Assembly: GCA_024278345.1 (NCBI GenBank)
Contig: JAJRTK010000426.1
Span: 1-16,501, forward strand
Reading direction: 5' to 3'
Length of the DNA stretch: 16,501 nucleotides
Source of the DNA: a bacterium
GTDB taxonomy: Bacteria; CSSED10-310; JAJRTK01
Below are positions 1-7,679 of this stretch, one piece after another. A model generated the notes under the pieces. It was not told where the DNA came from and did not search any database. It saw only the letters and a list, made by a program, of their open reading frames with translations. Each line of letters opens with the position of its first letter. Position 1 is the first letter of the stretch. The translations under genes and the position numbers were made by a program.

Positions 1-1689
1 ACCGCCCCTGGTCGAGCCGGTCCCTCGGGAGGGTCGCCCCCGGCTATCCCTGGAGCCTCGAGAGTTTCTGCCACCCCTGGCTCCGGTGTCACCTCTTTGG
101 CCGGTTCCTCGTCCCTGGCCGCCTCCCGCCGTGGAGGATCCGCCGCTGCTCCCCGTCGTCGAGGTCTCCGCGCCGTAAATGGTCGACAGCGTCGACGCGA
201 TGTCGCTGGCCTGCGCGTTTTCCACCGGATAGACATAAATCCGCTCCGAAACCACGATCTCCTGGTCCAAGAGATCGATAATCTTCTCGATGAACTCCAG
301 CTCCTTGCGGGGAGCGAAGACGATGAGCCGGTTGGAGCGGGTTTCGGCGATGATGATGGGCTGGTTGCCACCGGACGTCGATTTTTGCTCTTTCTTGCGG
401 CCCCGCCTCCGGGATTCGGTGTACCGCTCCACGAAATCGCCCTGGCCGATGATCGTCTCGATGGACGACTTCAGCTCCTCGGCGGTGCTGTGGTAGAGCT
501 GGTAAACCCTCAATTCTTCCCGGCTCGTACCCACGTCCACCAAGCGAAGAAGCTGCAAGATCCGCTTGATCCGGGACGCGTAACCGTTGAGGAAGAGCAG
601 GTTTCCCGCCGGGTAGGGGATCACCTCCACCTTTCCCTGGTCCATGAAGTTCCCGATGAACTCCTGTGCCTGATCCGTGGAGAGGTAGTCCAGGGGAACG
701 ACCACGGTCACCACCTTGTCCAGAGGCTCCACGGCGGCTGGATCGTTGGTCACATAGGTTTCGATGAAATGGGACTTCGCCTTGTCCGACTGGACGATCC
801 GGAAGTACTTCCCCGACTTGACGATGGTGAGCCCGTTCGCCTCCAGCATCGTCAGCACCACGGTGAAGACGTCCCGGGGCGAGATGGGGTCGATGGTGCG
901 GATGGTGATGGTTCCCTGCACGTCGGCGTCCAGGATATAGTTGAACGGCAGCCACCCCGACTGGTGCAATTCCTCGATGAGATCCCGGATCTCCACGTTC
1001 TCCAGGTTCAGGTAGACGCCTCGCTCATCGGTGAGCGTAATGGTCCCCTCGTCATATTCGTCGTCCGCCGGCCCCTTTTCTTCCACCATTTCGTCAATGC
1101 GGTGGAAGATATCCTGAAGATCGTCCGCTCGTGGCTTGGTCCGCCGGAGCGGCTCCAACCGATCGACGATCTCCTCCCTGTCTTCTTCATCCGTGGTCTC
1201 GTCACTAAGACCCTCGACGGTCACTCTCCGGGATTTCTTCTTCTTGGGTTTCTTCCCGGTCTCGGCGGTTTTCTTGGTTCCCCCATCATCGCTTTGAACC
1301 GCCGCGGCGCTGGCCGTTTTTGAGTCTCCGGCCGGGGCTGTTGTGGTCCCACCTTTTTTCGCTTCCTTTTCCGCGCCTTCCGCCGCATCCCGCTTTTCTT
1401 CGGCAACCCGTTCCTTCTTCGTCACCGGCAGCTCGATCTCGATAACGCCATCCTTCCGATCCACCGGGGGCTGTTCTCCGCCAGTGACCCGGATTCGCCG
1501 CTTTGTCTCCCGCGGTTGGCGGTCACTTTGATCCGCCGGCGGGCGCGTACCGCCACAGGCCGCTTGGAATAGCAGCAGCCAGGCCAGAATCCACGAACCG
1601 AAAAACTTACGGTTCAGGATTTTACCATCCGACAATCGCGCTCCACACCCCTCGGCGCATCGAACAACCAGAGCTTCGGGCACCATCAT
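1..1689 (-). CDS. gspD: Type II secretion secretin GspD, N-terminal 563 residues (3' end outside window)
   Basis: Outer-membrane secretin that forms the T2SS exit channel; only the periplasmic part is in the window. The frame stays open to base 1. Visible parts: hydrophobic signal segment (about residues 29-44) ending in QAAC, with Cys45 a possible but imperfect lipidation site; a Lys/Glu-rich stretch (about 60-205); N0 domain (about 213-297, including LPFNYILDADVQG); N1 (about 327-385, VVPLDYLSTDQAQEFI); N2 (about 393-472, LRVYQLYHSTAEELKS and NRLIVFAPRKELEFI); start of N3 (about 480-504, IYVYPVENAQASDIASTL); then a Gly/Ser/Arg-rich loop (505-563). The pore domain must lie beyond base 1. ATG at 1689 follows GAGGAG closely. 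An in-frame TTG at 1635, preceded by GGAG, would give a more typical signal peptide and is a real alternative. It is 135 bp downstream of the GspC-like gene and in the same frame. The domain pattern and the gene order make the identification firm. Confidence 0.93.
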   Translation of the reverse strand, partial: MMVPEALVVRCAEGCGARLSDGKILNRKFFGSWILAWLLLFQAACGGTRPPADQSDRQPRETKRRIRVTGGEQPPVDRKDGVIEIELPVTKKERVAEEKRDAAEGAEKEAKKGGTTTAPAGDSKTASAAAVQSDDGGTKKTAETGKKPKKKKSRRVTVEGLSDETTDEEDREEIVDRLEPLRRTKPRADDLQDIFHRIDEMVEEKGPADDEYDEGTITLTDERGVYLNLENVEIRDLIEELHQSGWLPFNYILDADVQGTITIRTIDPISPRDVFTVVLTMLEANGLTIVKSGKYFRIVQSDKAKSHFIETYVTNDPAAVEPLDKVVTVVVPLDYLSTDQAQEFIGNFMDQGKVEVIPYPAGNLLFLNGYASRIKRILQLLRLVDVGTSREELRVYQLYHSTAEELKSSIETIIGQGDFVERYTESRRRGRKKEQKSTSGGNQPIIIAETRSNRLIVFAPRKELEFIEKIIDLLDQEIVVSERIYVYPVENAQASDIASTLSTIYGAETSTTGSSGGSSTAGGGQGRGTGQRGDTGARGGRNSRGSRDSRGRPSRGTGSTRGG

Positions 1690-1824
1690 TCTCCTCAATC
1701 CTTCACTTGCGGCTCGAACAGTCGCTGACACTCCACCATGGGTTATCACAAAATCCCCTTGGACGCTTGAGCAAAAGAAGCGTGAGCGCCGCTCGGCGGA
1801 ACCGGTTCCTGAGAGCCTTTCCCG

Positions 1825-2766
1825 TCAGCTCCCTTCGTAACCTGCCGGAGAGCGCCCGCGCTGCCCCGCGCGGGGCGTTCTTCCCCTTTCTCCTCCGGGC
1901 CTTCGAGCCTCACCCGGCCGGTAGCCCCGTGGAGGCGTCGAGGGAACGGGAGGTCCTTGCCTTCTTCCACCGGGCGCCCCCGGTCGTGGCTGGCCGCCGG
2001 GAGCCCGCCTTCCAGTCTTGCCACCGGCCGCTTTTTTGGTCCTGGCCGCAAGGAGCTGGGGCTCTTCGGTGAGGAAGATTTCGGCTGTCTGGTTCCCTTT
2101 GCGGAGAATGACCTTCTGTGCCTCAATCGTATCCACGACCAGCCCTTGAACTTCGTCACCCACCTTGTAGCCATGTTTCGGCTTGGCTTTTTTTTCTTCG
2201 TCGGCTTTGGCTTCTTCCCCCTTGGAGCCAGCTCGTCCCTTCCCGGGCTTGCCCGCCCTTCCTCTTTTCTTCCGGATCTCCTCCAGCCGTTGCTGGAGCC
2301 TTCCCCGGTCGGGCCTGCCCGGAGTTCGCCGTCCGCCTCGGCCGCCGCCCCGAGCCGAAGCGGAGAAGAAGGCGATCCGGGTTTTTCCGGCGATGAAAAC
2401 GCCGGTGAGCTTGAGGCTGGACGGAATCTCCAGATCGTTCGTGGGCTCCGCCCCCTCGGCCAAGGCATCGTCCATGATCTCTTCCGAATCGGCGGCGATT
2501 TCCGGTAGGGAGATCCGATCTTTGGTGAAGAGGTTTTCGTCCCAGACATTCCGGTATTCAGCGCTGCTGTCGGCGACTCTGGTCTGTGCGCCAGGCGGCT
2601 TGAGCCCCATTTCTTCCGGCGCCAGCTCCCGCTCGTCGCTCTCCTCCGCAATGGTTGGAGTCGGGATCGGTTCCGGCGGCTTCGCGATCCGGCCAAGGAT
2701 GACGAAGACAAGCAGCCCGAAAATGGCACCGAGTCCGATGTTGACAAGCTTGTAGAGACCAGACAT
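1825..2766 (-). CDS. gspC: GspC/GspN(XpsN)-type inner-membrane protein linking platform and secretin
   Basis: Probable T2SS clamp protein: one N-terminal membrane helix (about residues 7-25, LGAIFGLLVFVILG), a short periplasmic linker with VWDENLFTKDR (GspC proteins often have an NLF-type motif here), then a homology region (HR). In GspC the HR binds the N0 domain of GspD. The HR appears in two halves: LKLTGVFIAGKTRIAFFS, and after about 60 residues of Gly/Arg/Lys-rich sequence, HGYKVGDEVQGLVV through ILRKGNQTAEIFL. No PDZ domain is seen; the last 75 or so residues are Gly/Pro/Arg-rich. Length 313 aa is normal for GspC although the content differs. It sits between gspM and gspD, the place of xpsN in Xanthomonas, whose product joins XpsL/M to XpsD. 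The start has AGGAAA about 8 bases upstream. The family is inferred from architecture plus position, so the name gspN would be equally defensible. Confidence 0.78.
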   Translation of the reverse strand: MSGLYKLVNIGLGAIFGLLVFVILGRIAKPPEPIPTPTIAEESDERELAPEEMGLKPPGAQTRVADSSAEYRNVWDENLFTKDRISLPEIAADSEEIMDDALAEGAEPTNDLEIPSSLKLTGVFIAGKTRIAFFSASARGGGRGGRRTPGRPDRGRLQQRLEEIRKKRGRAGKPGKGRAGSKGEEAKADEEKKAKPKHGYKVGDEVQGLVVDTIEAQKVILRKGNQTAEIFLTEEPQLLAARTKKAAGGKTGRRAPGGQPRPGAPGGRRQGPPVPSTPPRGYRPGEARRPGGERGRTPRAGQRGRSPAGYEGS

Positions 2767-2836
2767 GCAGCGGTTTCCTGGCGGGCGGGGCCCTGGCTTC
2801 GGTCACCCGAAACGGTGGCTACCCTCCCTTGTGGAG

Positions 2837-3433
2837 TTAGCTAGTTTCTTGGGGTTTCCGGATGATCCCAGACACGTTGATGGTGATGTCCGCTTGCCGA
2901 GCCAGCTTCCGGCTCCTGCTGGGGCGGATGGAAAGCTGGCTGACGGTGAGTGGAAGGTTGTGGGCCTCGATGAGGTACAAGAACTGTGCCCACCGGCGCG
3001 TCGTGGCCCGAAGGCGTGCCTGGACCTCGATGATTTGGTAGTGATCCCCGGCATCGCGCACGGGCCGCGGCTGCCGGTTCTTGAGCTCCACTCCCGCTTG
3101 CAGGGCGAGCTGCTGGAGTCGCTGGATGATATGGTTTTGCGCGTTGAGGGCTGTGTCGAAGGGCAAGAGCAGATCGGATTCCCGGTTGATGCGCTTGCTC
3201 AGCCGCTGGAAATCCCGCCGGAGATCCCCGTGTCGAGCCACTTTCCGGTTCATGTGCTCTAGCTGGAACTCCAACTGCCCGATCTCCTCGCCCAGCTGTT
3301 TTTCCATTCCCGACAGAGTGTCCCACACAGTGGTTTTTAGTCCAAAGAGGATGGCAATGGCCAGTGCCACAAGAAGGAGCTTCTGTTCCCTCTTTTTCCG
3401 GCTCTTGTAGAAGCTTCGAAGCTTCTCCAACAT
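2837..3433 (-). CDS. gspM: Type II secretion platform protein GspM (PilO-like)
   Basis: Bitopic inner-membrane protein of the assembly platform, expected to pair with GspL. The 198-aa sequence has a basic cytoplasmic N-terminus (SRKKREQK), one membrane helix at about 19-36 (LLLVALAIAILFGLKT), a coiled-coil-like stretch at about 40-90, and a C-terminal periplasmic domain (about 95-195) of the ferredoxin-like kind expected in GspM/PilO. Sequence identity in this family is low, so the call leans on size, topology and position directly after gspL. The start codon lies 3 bases after the gspL stop codon, suggesting coupled translation. 70 bp separate it from the GspC-like gene. Confidence 0.85.
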   Translation of the reverse strand: MLEKLRSFYKSRKKREQKLLLVALAIAILFGLKTTVWDTLSGMEKQLGEEIGQLEFQLEHMNRKVARHGDLRRDFQRLSKRINRESDLLLPFDTALNAQNHIIQRLQQLALQAGVELKNRQPRPVRDAGDHYQIIEVQARLRATTRRWAQFLYLIEAHNLPLTVSQLSIRPSRSRKLARQADITINVSGIIRKPQETS

Positions 3434-3436
3434 CGG

Positions 3437-4891
3437 CTACTCCTCCTCTTCCGGGGAGAGCTCTTCAGCGGAGCCCGGAGCCACGACGGTGGCTTCAAGG
3501 TTGACCTGTTGTTCGGTGGAGGAGCGAAGTTTCAGGTCAGCCAGGAAAGGAGATTGCTCCAAAATGACCGGAAGGTTCAACCCCGGATCTCCTTGGAGGC
3601 GTAGCGTGAGCTTCTTGCCTCGCAATTGAAGGCTTTGAAGCCACGCATCGGTGGGGATTCTTTGGGTCAAATCCTTGAGGAGCGCAATCCGGGGGGAACT
3701 CCCCTTGTCGATCTCTTTCATTTCGTCCACGCGCTTTTCCAGCTCTTCCACTTTTTCTTCCAGCTCCACGACCTTTTCCACCTGTGGCTTGAGCTGTTCG
3801 ATGGTCGCTTCCAGTGCGTCCCTCCGGAGTTGTTGGGAATAAAAATGATGGGAATAGAGAAGCCCCATCTGGAGCAAAATGAGCAGAGCGAGTCCGGCCG
3901 CCAGGTAGGGGCCATAATCCCTGCGCACCGCCCGAAGCTTTGGCGGCAAGAGGTTCAGCCCTTTGCCTTGGCGGGCAAGGCCTCGGAGGGCCAGGCAGGT
4001 GGAGCGCGCCATATCGGCGGCTTCCTCGGGGCGGATCTCCGCCTGCTCGCTCATGGGCGCGAAGAGCAAGGCCGTCAGGCCCATCCGTTCCTCCAGCCGT
4101 TCCACCAGCTCCGCGCTCGCCGTCCCAGGCCCTGTCACCACCAATTCGTCGATGTCGCGCATTCCCGGCTCGGCGATGGAGGATTGAGTCAGAACCCAGA
4201 TCTCGTGGGAGATTCCCTCGGCCAGCGCCTCCGCGGAAGAGCGATCCCTCGTGGCACCGATCTCCATGAGCTGAGCAATAGAAAAGGTCCGCGTGTACTT
4301 GAGGTTCGTGGGCCCAAGAAGGGAGATCACCGCCGTCGCTTCCCCGATCTCCACGAAGGCCGTCTGTTCTTCATTCCTTTTTTCGGCTTGGAGATAGGCC
4401 GTGGCGGCGGCAAACGTCGAAGAATCCACCACCGCCGGTTGCAGCTCCGCCAGGCGAATCGGCTCCAGAAGATCGCTCAACACCTCTTTCTTCACCGCTA
4501 CAAAGAGGATTTCCATGGCGCCCGCCGCCGGGATCACGGGCGGGGCAATGGTGTCGAAGTAAACGTCGTCAATGTTCCAGGGAATGTGCTGATCCGCCTC
4601 GAAGTGCATGATCCGGTTCACGTCTTCGTGGCTCACGGTGGGGACCATCATGTGGCGCATCAGGAAATAACGGCGCGGAAGACCCACGATGACCACGGCT
4701 CGTCGGGCGTCGTTTTCCTTGATGAATTGCCGCACCTTCTCCGCGCAATACTGGCGGCGCTCATCCAGTGTTCCGGCCCCCTGGGGCAAGTAGAACCTGG
4801 CCTTCGCTTTGAGCAAGGGACTGCGGAAGGTCTCACGCAGCAACGTGAGATCCACCCGGTCCTCGCTCAGATCAATCCCCAAAGATAGCAT
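3437..4891 (-). CDS. gspL: Type II secretion platform protein GspL (PilM-like plus PilN-like)
   Basis: Inner-membrane platform protein that recruits the ATPase GspE. Residues 1-310 form an actin-like cytoplasmic domain of the PilM/GspL type: it opens with LGIDLSEDRVDL, and HFEADQHIPW is typical of PilM/GspL proteins. GLNLLPPKLR (311-320) precedes a membrane helix at about 329-347. A strong heptad coiled coil follows (about 355-397, VVELEEKVEELEKRVDEM), then a small periplasmic domain (about 400-470) like PilN/GspL. The acidic tail ends in EEEE. The 484-aa length is somewhat longer than enterobacterial GspL. ATG at 4891 follows GAGGCGAGGG. The gspK-gspL gap (about 96 bp) is the most AT-rich spacer here, but I see no convincing promoter in it. 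The stop is TAG. Confidence 0.92.
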   Translation of the reverse strand: MLSLGIDLSEDRVDLTLLRETFRSPLLKAKARFYLPQGAGTLDERRQYCAEKVRQFIKENDARRAVVIVGLPRRYFLMRHMMVPTVSHEDVNRIMHFEADQHIPWNIDDVYFDTIAPPVIPAAGAMEILFVAVKKEVLSDLLEPIRLAELQPAVVDSSTFAAATAYLQAEKRNEEQTAFVEIGEATAVISLLGPTNLKYTRTFSIAQLMEIGATRDRSSAEALAEGISHEIWVLTQSSIAEPGMRDIDELVVTGPGTASAELVERLEERMGLTALLFAPMSEQAEIRPEEAADMARSTCLALRGLARQGKGLNLLPPKLRAVRRDYGPYLAAGLALLILLQMGLLYSHHFYSQQLRRDALEATIEQLKPQVEKVVELEEKVEELEKRVDEMKEIDKGSSPRIALLKDLTQRIPTDAWLQSLQLRGKKLTLRLQGDPGLNLPVILEQSPFLADLKLRSSTEQQVNLEATVVAPGSAEELSPEEEE

Positions 4892-4987
4892 CGTCCCTCG
4901 CCTCGTCGCAGATCAGCTCCACCTTTTAAACATCACGTAGACAACACAATAGCACAAAACACAGATCGCGGATCCACTCTTCACTCT

Positions 4988-6118
4988 CTACGGAGCTTCT
5001 GGAAAGTTCCCTTGGGCTTCAGGGCCACCTGACGCCGCGGTTTGCGCCAAGTCGTTATCGTTCCAGTAGACCATGCGGAGCAATTGGCGTTGCCGGCGGA
5101 CCACCGCCCGAACCGTCCGTTGGGCGTCACCCGAGGCCGACGTTCCCGTGGAGACGATGGAAAAGGTCTGCGATACCTTGCTCCCCGCAACTGGTGCGCC
5201 CGAGGCTCGGACCTCCATGATCTGGTCGAATTCATCGGGAAAGAGCGCAGCGACGACCGCGGGGGCGGCAGTCAGCTTGTTGGCGGGCATCGCCCGGCGA
5301 CTAAAGACCGTCATGTACTCGTAAATCCCCATGTAACCGCCGCCCGCAGCCGCGGTATCCATTTCGGCGCCCACGATGGATGCGGTCTGGAGCGCGGCGC
5401 TCCCAAAAAGGATTTCCGGCGTCATGCCCCGGATCAGCAGAAGCTCCTCTACGGTGTCCAGGGGCCGGTTCTTTGCTTCGTACGGATAGGGCATCCCCTG
5501 GTCCGCGTAATTCCTTTCGTAATAGTCGTCTTCGGCCCCGTTGAGAAGATGCTCGGTCCCGCGGTCCACCCAGTCTACCAGCGAATCCAGGATCGTGTCG
5601 AGCTCCACCTCGTCCCCGACGCCGCTGGCCCGGAGAATCTCCTTGAAGGCGGCTGCCTGGCGTGTGTTCCGGTTCTGGACCCGCGCCAGGGGAAACTTTC
5701 CATCCTCGTCCTCGATCCGATACTGGCAGATGCCCGTTTCCAGCTCGATCTGGCGGCTTGGCGGGGCCGAAGCCTCCAGGTCCTCCACCAGCCCGGCACT
5801 GAAGGCGAGGTTTCCCTGGGCATCCACATACTGGAGATCAATAGGCTGCATCAGCTCCACCGCCGCCGCGTTGAAACAGGCCACGGCCAGGTAGTAGGCC
5901 TCCGCCTCGTCGATGACGCTGGAGGTGATCTTGAGATCGGTTCTCATGCTCAGGGAAAACTCCGCGGCCAACGCCGTGAGCAGCACCACCATCATCAGGA
6001 CCAGAAGAAGCGCGATCCCCTTCTCATCGGACCCGCCCGCCATTGCGCCCCGCTCTCTTCCTGCCCATGCGGTCCGAGGGATTCTTCCGAAGAACGACTT
6101 TTTGCCCGCTCCGTTCAT
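4988..6118 (-). CDS. gspK: Minor pseudopilin GspK
   Basis: Tip pseudopilin that caps the T2SS pseudopilus with GspI and GspJ. A prepilin signal is visible: DEKG34 followed by I35ALLLVLMMVVLLTALAAEF. As is normal for GspK there is no Glu at mature position 5. The large globular insert typical of GspK follows, including DGKFPLARVQNRN, LVDWVDRGTEHLLNGAEDDYY and PLDTVEELLLIRGMTPEI. Length 376 aa is within the family range. ATG at 6118 overlaps the gspJ stop codon as ATGA. A second in-frame ATG at 6043 (Met26), with AGGAAGAGAG upstream, would give a standard short leader, so the true start may be either. The stop is TAG. Confidence 0.92.
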   Translation of the reverse strand: MNGAGKKSFFGRIPRTAWAGRERGAMAGGSDEKGIALLLVLMMVVLLTALAAEFSLSMRTDLKITSSVIDEAEAYYLAVACFNAAAVELMQPIDLQYVDAQGNLAFSAGLVEDLEASAPPSRQIELETGICQYRIEDEDGKFPLARVQNRNTRQAAAFKEILRASGVGDEVELDTILDSLVDWVDRGTEHLLNGAEDDYYERNYADQGMPYPYEAKNRPLDTVEELLLIRGMTPEILFGSAALQTASIVGAEMDTAAAGGGYMGIYEYMTVFSRRAMPANKLTAAPAVVAALFPDEFDQIMEVRASGAPVAGSKVSQTFSIVSTGTSASGDAQRTVRAVVRRQRQLLRMVYWNDNDLAQTAASGGPEAQGNFPEAP

Positions 6119-7041
6119 CGCGGCCTCGTCGGTTGGAAAGTCTGTCCCGCCATGATGGGAACCACCACGGGGCCCAGCTCTTTCGATTTCTTCATCCCGT
6201 TGGGAAAAACTTCTTCGTAGCGGAGCGTCATGCGAACCGCCCGGGGAATGCGGCGAATGGAATAGCGCCGCACGTTCTCGTCCATGAAGTGGAGCGATGC
6301 GCGAACTCCCGTGGCCTCCGACAGCTCATCCAATGCGCCCCAACTTTCGCTCCACTCGCTTTCGATGCTCCCCGTGAGCCGCGAGCGCTCCTGGTACAGG
6401 TATTCAAGCTGGATCGCCCGGATATCCGGGGCCACCACCAGTGTCACACCTCGCTCTTCGTCGAACAGATCCGAGTGGAGCAGCGGCGCCTCCCGCAGCA
6501 TCAACCCCGTGGCCGGGTCCACCCAGTAGCTTGTCTCCTTCAGCCCCGTGAAGACCATTCCCGACGTCAGCGGAGGCGACGTGCTGATGAAGTTCAACCG
6601 ATCCTTGTCCCCAAAGAAGGCCGAGAAGAGCCTTTCCTCCACCTTCGTCCGGTAGCTGTAGGCGCCCCGGATGTCTTCAGCGATGAAATCCAGGAGATGC
6701 CGGATCTTTTCCACCCGTTCGATTCTGCCTTCTCCCCGTTCCCAAGTTTGCATCGTCACGTGGAGGGCTCCCGCAAGAATCCCCGTCAACATCGCGATGA
6801 TGGCCACGGAAAGAAGAACCTCCAGCAAGGTGAAGCCTGCCCTAACCGCGTGATTCCCAACCCGGGATTGCCGATTGCCCATGATGATTGGACACCCTTT
6901 TTTCGTCTTTGGGTTGTGTCTGCTCCCGTCGCTGGCCGTCCGGCCATCGCCAGTCGCCTTTTTGCTACCCGTGATCATCCCGGGAATGCTCAACTCGACT
7001 TCGGGAAGAGCGTGCGAAGCCATGGTTCCCGGGCTTTTCAT
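6115..7041 (-). CDS. gspJ: Minor pseudopilin GspJ with long repeat-bearing leader
   Basis: Minor pseudopilin of the GspI-J-K tip complex. The class III signal is RAG69 followed by FTLLEVLLSVAIIAML, with Glu at mature position 5 (E74). The remaining sequence (RHLLDFIAEDIRGAYS, FGDKDRLNFISTSPP) fits GspJ. Read from the ATG at 7041, which overlaps the gspI stop as ATGA, the leader is 69 residues, far above the usual 5-25. An internal ATG at 6882 (Met54) gives a 16-residue leader (GNRQSRVGNHAVRAG after Met) but has only a weak ribosome site (GGGTGT). Bases 6957-6878 of the leader are a copy of a dispersed hairpin repeat; the ATG at 6882 is inside its end. The true start is therefore uncertain, while the mature protein is not. 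Confidence 0.9.
   Translation of the reverse strand: MKSPGTMASHALPEVELSIPGMITGSKKATGDGRTASDGSRHNPKTKKGCPIIMGNRQSRVGNHAVRAGFTLLEVLLSVAIIAMLTGILAGALHVTMQTWERGEGRIERVEKIRHLLDFIAEDIRGAYSYRTKVEERLFSAFFGDKDRLNFISTSPPLTSGMVFTGLKETSYWVDPATGLMLREAPLLHSDLFDEERGVTLVVAPDIRAIQLEYLYQERSRLTGSIESEWSESWGALDELSEATGVRASLHFMDENVRRYSIRRIPRAVRMTLRYEEVFPNGMKKSKELGPVVVPIMAGQTFQPTRPR
6878..6957 (-). repeat. Dispersed hairpin repeat, copy C, inside the gspJ leader
   Basis: On the minus strand it starts GCGACTGGCG like copy A, has the hairpin TGGCC-GGAC-GGCCA, then GGGAGCAGACACAACCC, an AAAGGGTG segment and ends ATCATGGG as copy A does. In the gspJ frame it reads GDGRTASDGSRHNPKTKKG, clearly parallel to the phrase encoded by copy B. 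The candidate start ATG at 6882 is part of the repeat end. Confidence 0.7.
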
Positions 7042-7679
7042 CGTGACTCCGGGAAGATCGTGCGGATGGTTTGCAGATGGAGGACCCGTTTTTGCCGCGG
7101 CATGGAGACAAAGACCTCCACCAGATAGGTTTGCGGCGCTGGCCCGGCGGCTTGGAACCCTTCTCCGGCGGTCTGCTCCAGCCCCTCGATCTCGTATTCG
7201 GAGACCCGGCTCTCGTACGCGTAGCCGTCGTCGAAGCGCCCCGTCTTTTCCCCTTCTTCCAGAGGCTCTTGGGCCATGAGCTCCCCCATGACGCTCTGCC
7301 CGTAAAAAAGGGCCTAGGAATAGCTCTCGGACGCTTCGGTGGTCAGAAGTCCCGCCTTGAGCAGATCGAAAATGGAGGCAACCGCCAAAGCCAGGATCGC
7401 CATGGCGATGGTGACCTCCAAAAGTGTGAAACCTCTTGCTCCGGAAATATGGACGCGGAAATCCCCTTGGGAACGATTATCGAAAACCGCTTTCTTCCCT
7501 TTGGGTTGAGTTCCGTTCGCGTCGGCGGCAGTCCGTCCGCCGCCACTCACATCTTGAGCGCCCTCAACCCAAGCTTGGGCTCCTGAAAACCAAATCCCAT
7601 CGGAATCCTCTCCAAAACGACGCCAATCCCGTGACCCCGGCGGCGCCTCAAGAACTATAGCCCGCAGTGGACCAGTCAT
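7038..7679 (-). pseudogene. gspI: Minor pseudopilin GspI, interrupted by one in-frame TAG
   Basis: Minor pseudopilin that nucleates the tip complex. Upstream part: ARG83 followed by FTLLEVTIAMAILALAVASI, Glu at mature position 5, ending TTEASESYS. Then TAG at 7316-7314 (codon 122), and in the same frame ALFYGQSVMGELMAQEPLEE to FDDGYAYESRVSEYEIE and YLVEVFVSMPRQ, which looks like the ordinary GspI second half. Without the stop the mature chain would be about 130 residues, normal for GspI. The ATG at 7679 overlaps the gspH stop as ATGA and gives an 83-residue leader holding a repeat copy (7550-7495); the only nearer start is a GTG (codon 44). As read, the product would end inside the N-terminal helix region. 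Explanations: sequencing error, recent nonsense mutation, or suppression of the stop. A separate product from ATG 7289 would lack the prepilin helix. Confidence 0.85.
7495..7550 (-). repeat. Dispersed hairpin repeat, copy B, inside the gspI leader
   Basis: On the minus strand the stem GGCGGC / GCCGCC (7544-7539 with 7529-7524) encloses a 9-base loop, GGACGGACT, one base different from the copy A loop GGACGGATT. The tail is GCGAACGGAACTCAACCCAA. Translated in the gspI frame it reads SGGGRTAADANGTQPKGKK. Similarity to the other copies ends shortly after the tail. Confidence 0.7.

Noticed and set aside
97-1323. Long plus-strand open frame across gspD (408 aa), and similar ones over gspL (3626-4888), gspK (5042-6220) and miaB (12715-14541)
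   Set aside because: These are antisense shadows of strongly supported genes. They have His/Arg/Pro-rich composition, no family motifs and no convincing ribosome sites.
1690-1827. Possible GspC-GspD read-through fusion: both genes are in one frame, separated by a single TGA and about 45 sense codons
   Set aside because: A strong ribosome site and ATG precede the GspD signal segment, and an outer-membrane secretin needs its own signal peptide. The shared frame is likely chance.
1746-2747. Minus-strand 333-aa frame overlapping the GspC-like gene
   Set aside because: Ser/Arg-rich off-frame product without a membrane helix. The 1825-2766 frame has the helix, the NLF-type motif and the HR-like halves.
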